The notes beneath the pieces are model-generated. The model searched no databases. It had not been told where the DNA came from and saw nothing but the letters and a program-made list of their open reading frames with translations. DNA of 64,000 bases from Triatoma infestans (lineage: Eukaryota; Arthropoda; Insecta; Hemiptera; Reduviidae). The translations under genes and the position numbers were made by a program. The first letter of the stretch is position 1. Every line of letters starts with the position of its first letter. This document shows positions 63,972 through 64,000 of this stretch, in pieces. Location: the NCBI GenBank assembly GCA_011037195.1, contig JAAEAF010000658.1, forward strand, positions 172,931-236,930. Direction: 5' to 3'.

Positions 63972-64000
63972 CGGATCCTTCTCAGTGCACTACCGGCCTC
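63972..64000 (-). mobile_element. SINE family 1, cut by the window edge
   Basis: GATCCTTCTCAGTGCACTACCGGCCTC matches the reversed SINE body (CCTTCTCAATGCACTGCCGGCCTC). It continues beyond the window. Confidence 0.7.

Overview
The window looks like AT-rich, repeat-dense nuclear DNA of an arthropod, probably an insect. The evidence is BEL/Pao, Gypsy-type, mariner and several non-LTR retrotransposon remnants, tRNA-derived SINEs, very AT-rich spacers, and a few small spliced exons instead of long open genes. No bacterial features, CRISPR array, rRNA or true tRNA gene was seen. I cannot name the species.

Layout. 1-14.9 kb: AT-rich spacer with a shared ~1 kb repeat family (here called HINE-like), SINE copies at 1.8 and 8.4 kb, broken LINE tails at 3.3-4.0, 10.1-10.8 and 12.6-13.1 kb, a 272-bp foldback element at 4.56-4.83 kb, an inverted-repeat MITE at 7.4-7.8 kb, and a Gypsy-type LTR with primer-binding site at 9.8-10.1 kb. 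14.96-24.05 kb: an almost intact 9.1-kb BEL/Pao retrotransposon with two nearly identical 1430-bp LTRs and open gag and pol frames. 24.4-27.5 kb: a cluster of four HINE-like copies. 28.1-29.4 kb: a LINE 3' end with RNase H. 30.9-34.1 kb: two candidate minus-strand exons; the first (33943-34118) looks like the N-terminus of the cilia and flagella protein CFAP299. 34.3-46.6 kb: SINEs, a solo LTR, LINE and Gypsy integrase remnants, one HINE-like full copy, and foldback elements. 46.6-49.3 kb: a 5'-truncated LINE with a long reverse transcriptase frame and a perfect 12-bp target duplication. 49.3-64 kb: more HINE-like copies, a mariner nested in a MITE, a candidate 29-codon first exon (59229-59315), and a 1.5-kb element with ~165-bp inverted arms.

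Two families give the window its character. The HINE-like family has 16-bp inverted ends, a (GT)n tract near the left end, internal ~290-300-bp tandem units and a hairpin close to the right end followed by a T run. This resembles Helentron-associated (DINE-1-like) non-autonomous Helitrons, but no Rep/helicase is present. The foldback family (4.6, 43.3-43.7 and 45.9 kb) carries CTGANGA...GAAA cores flanked by pairing segments, like the minimal hammerhead ribozymes known from Penelope-like elements. Host-gene content is slight: three or four short exons, called from start codon, splice-site and composition evidence only.
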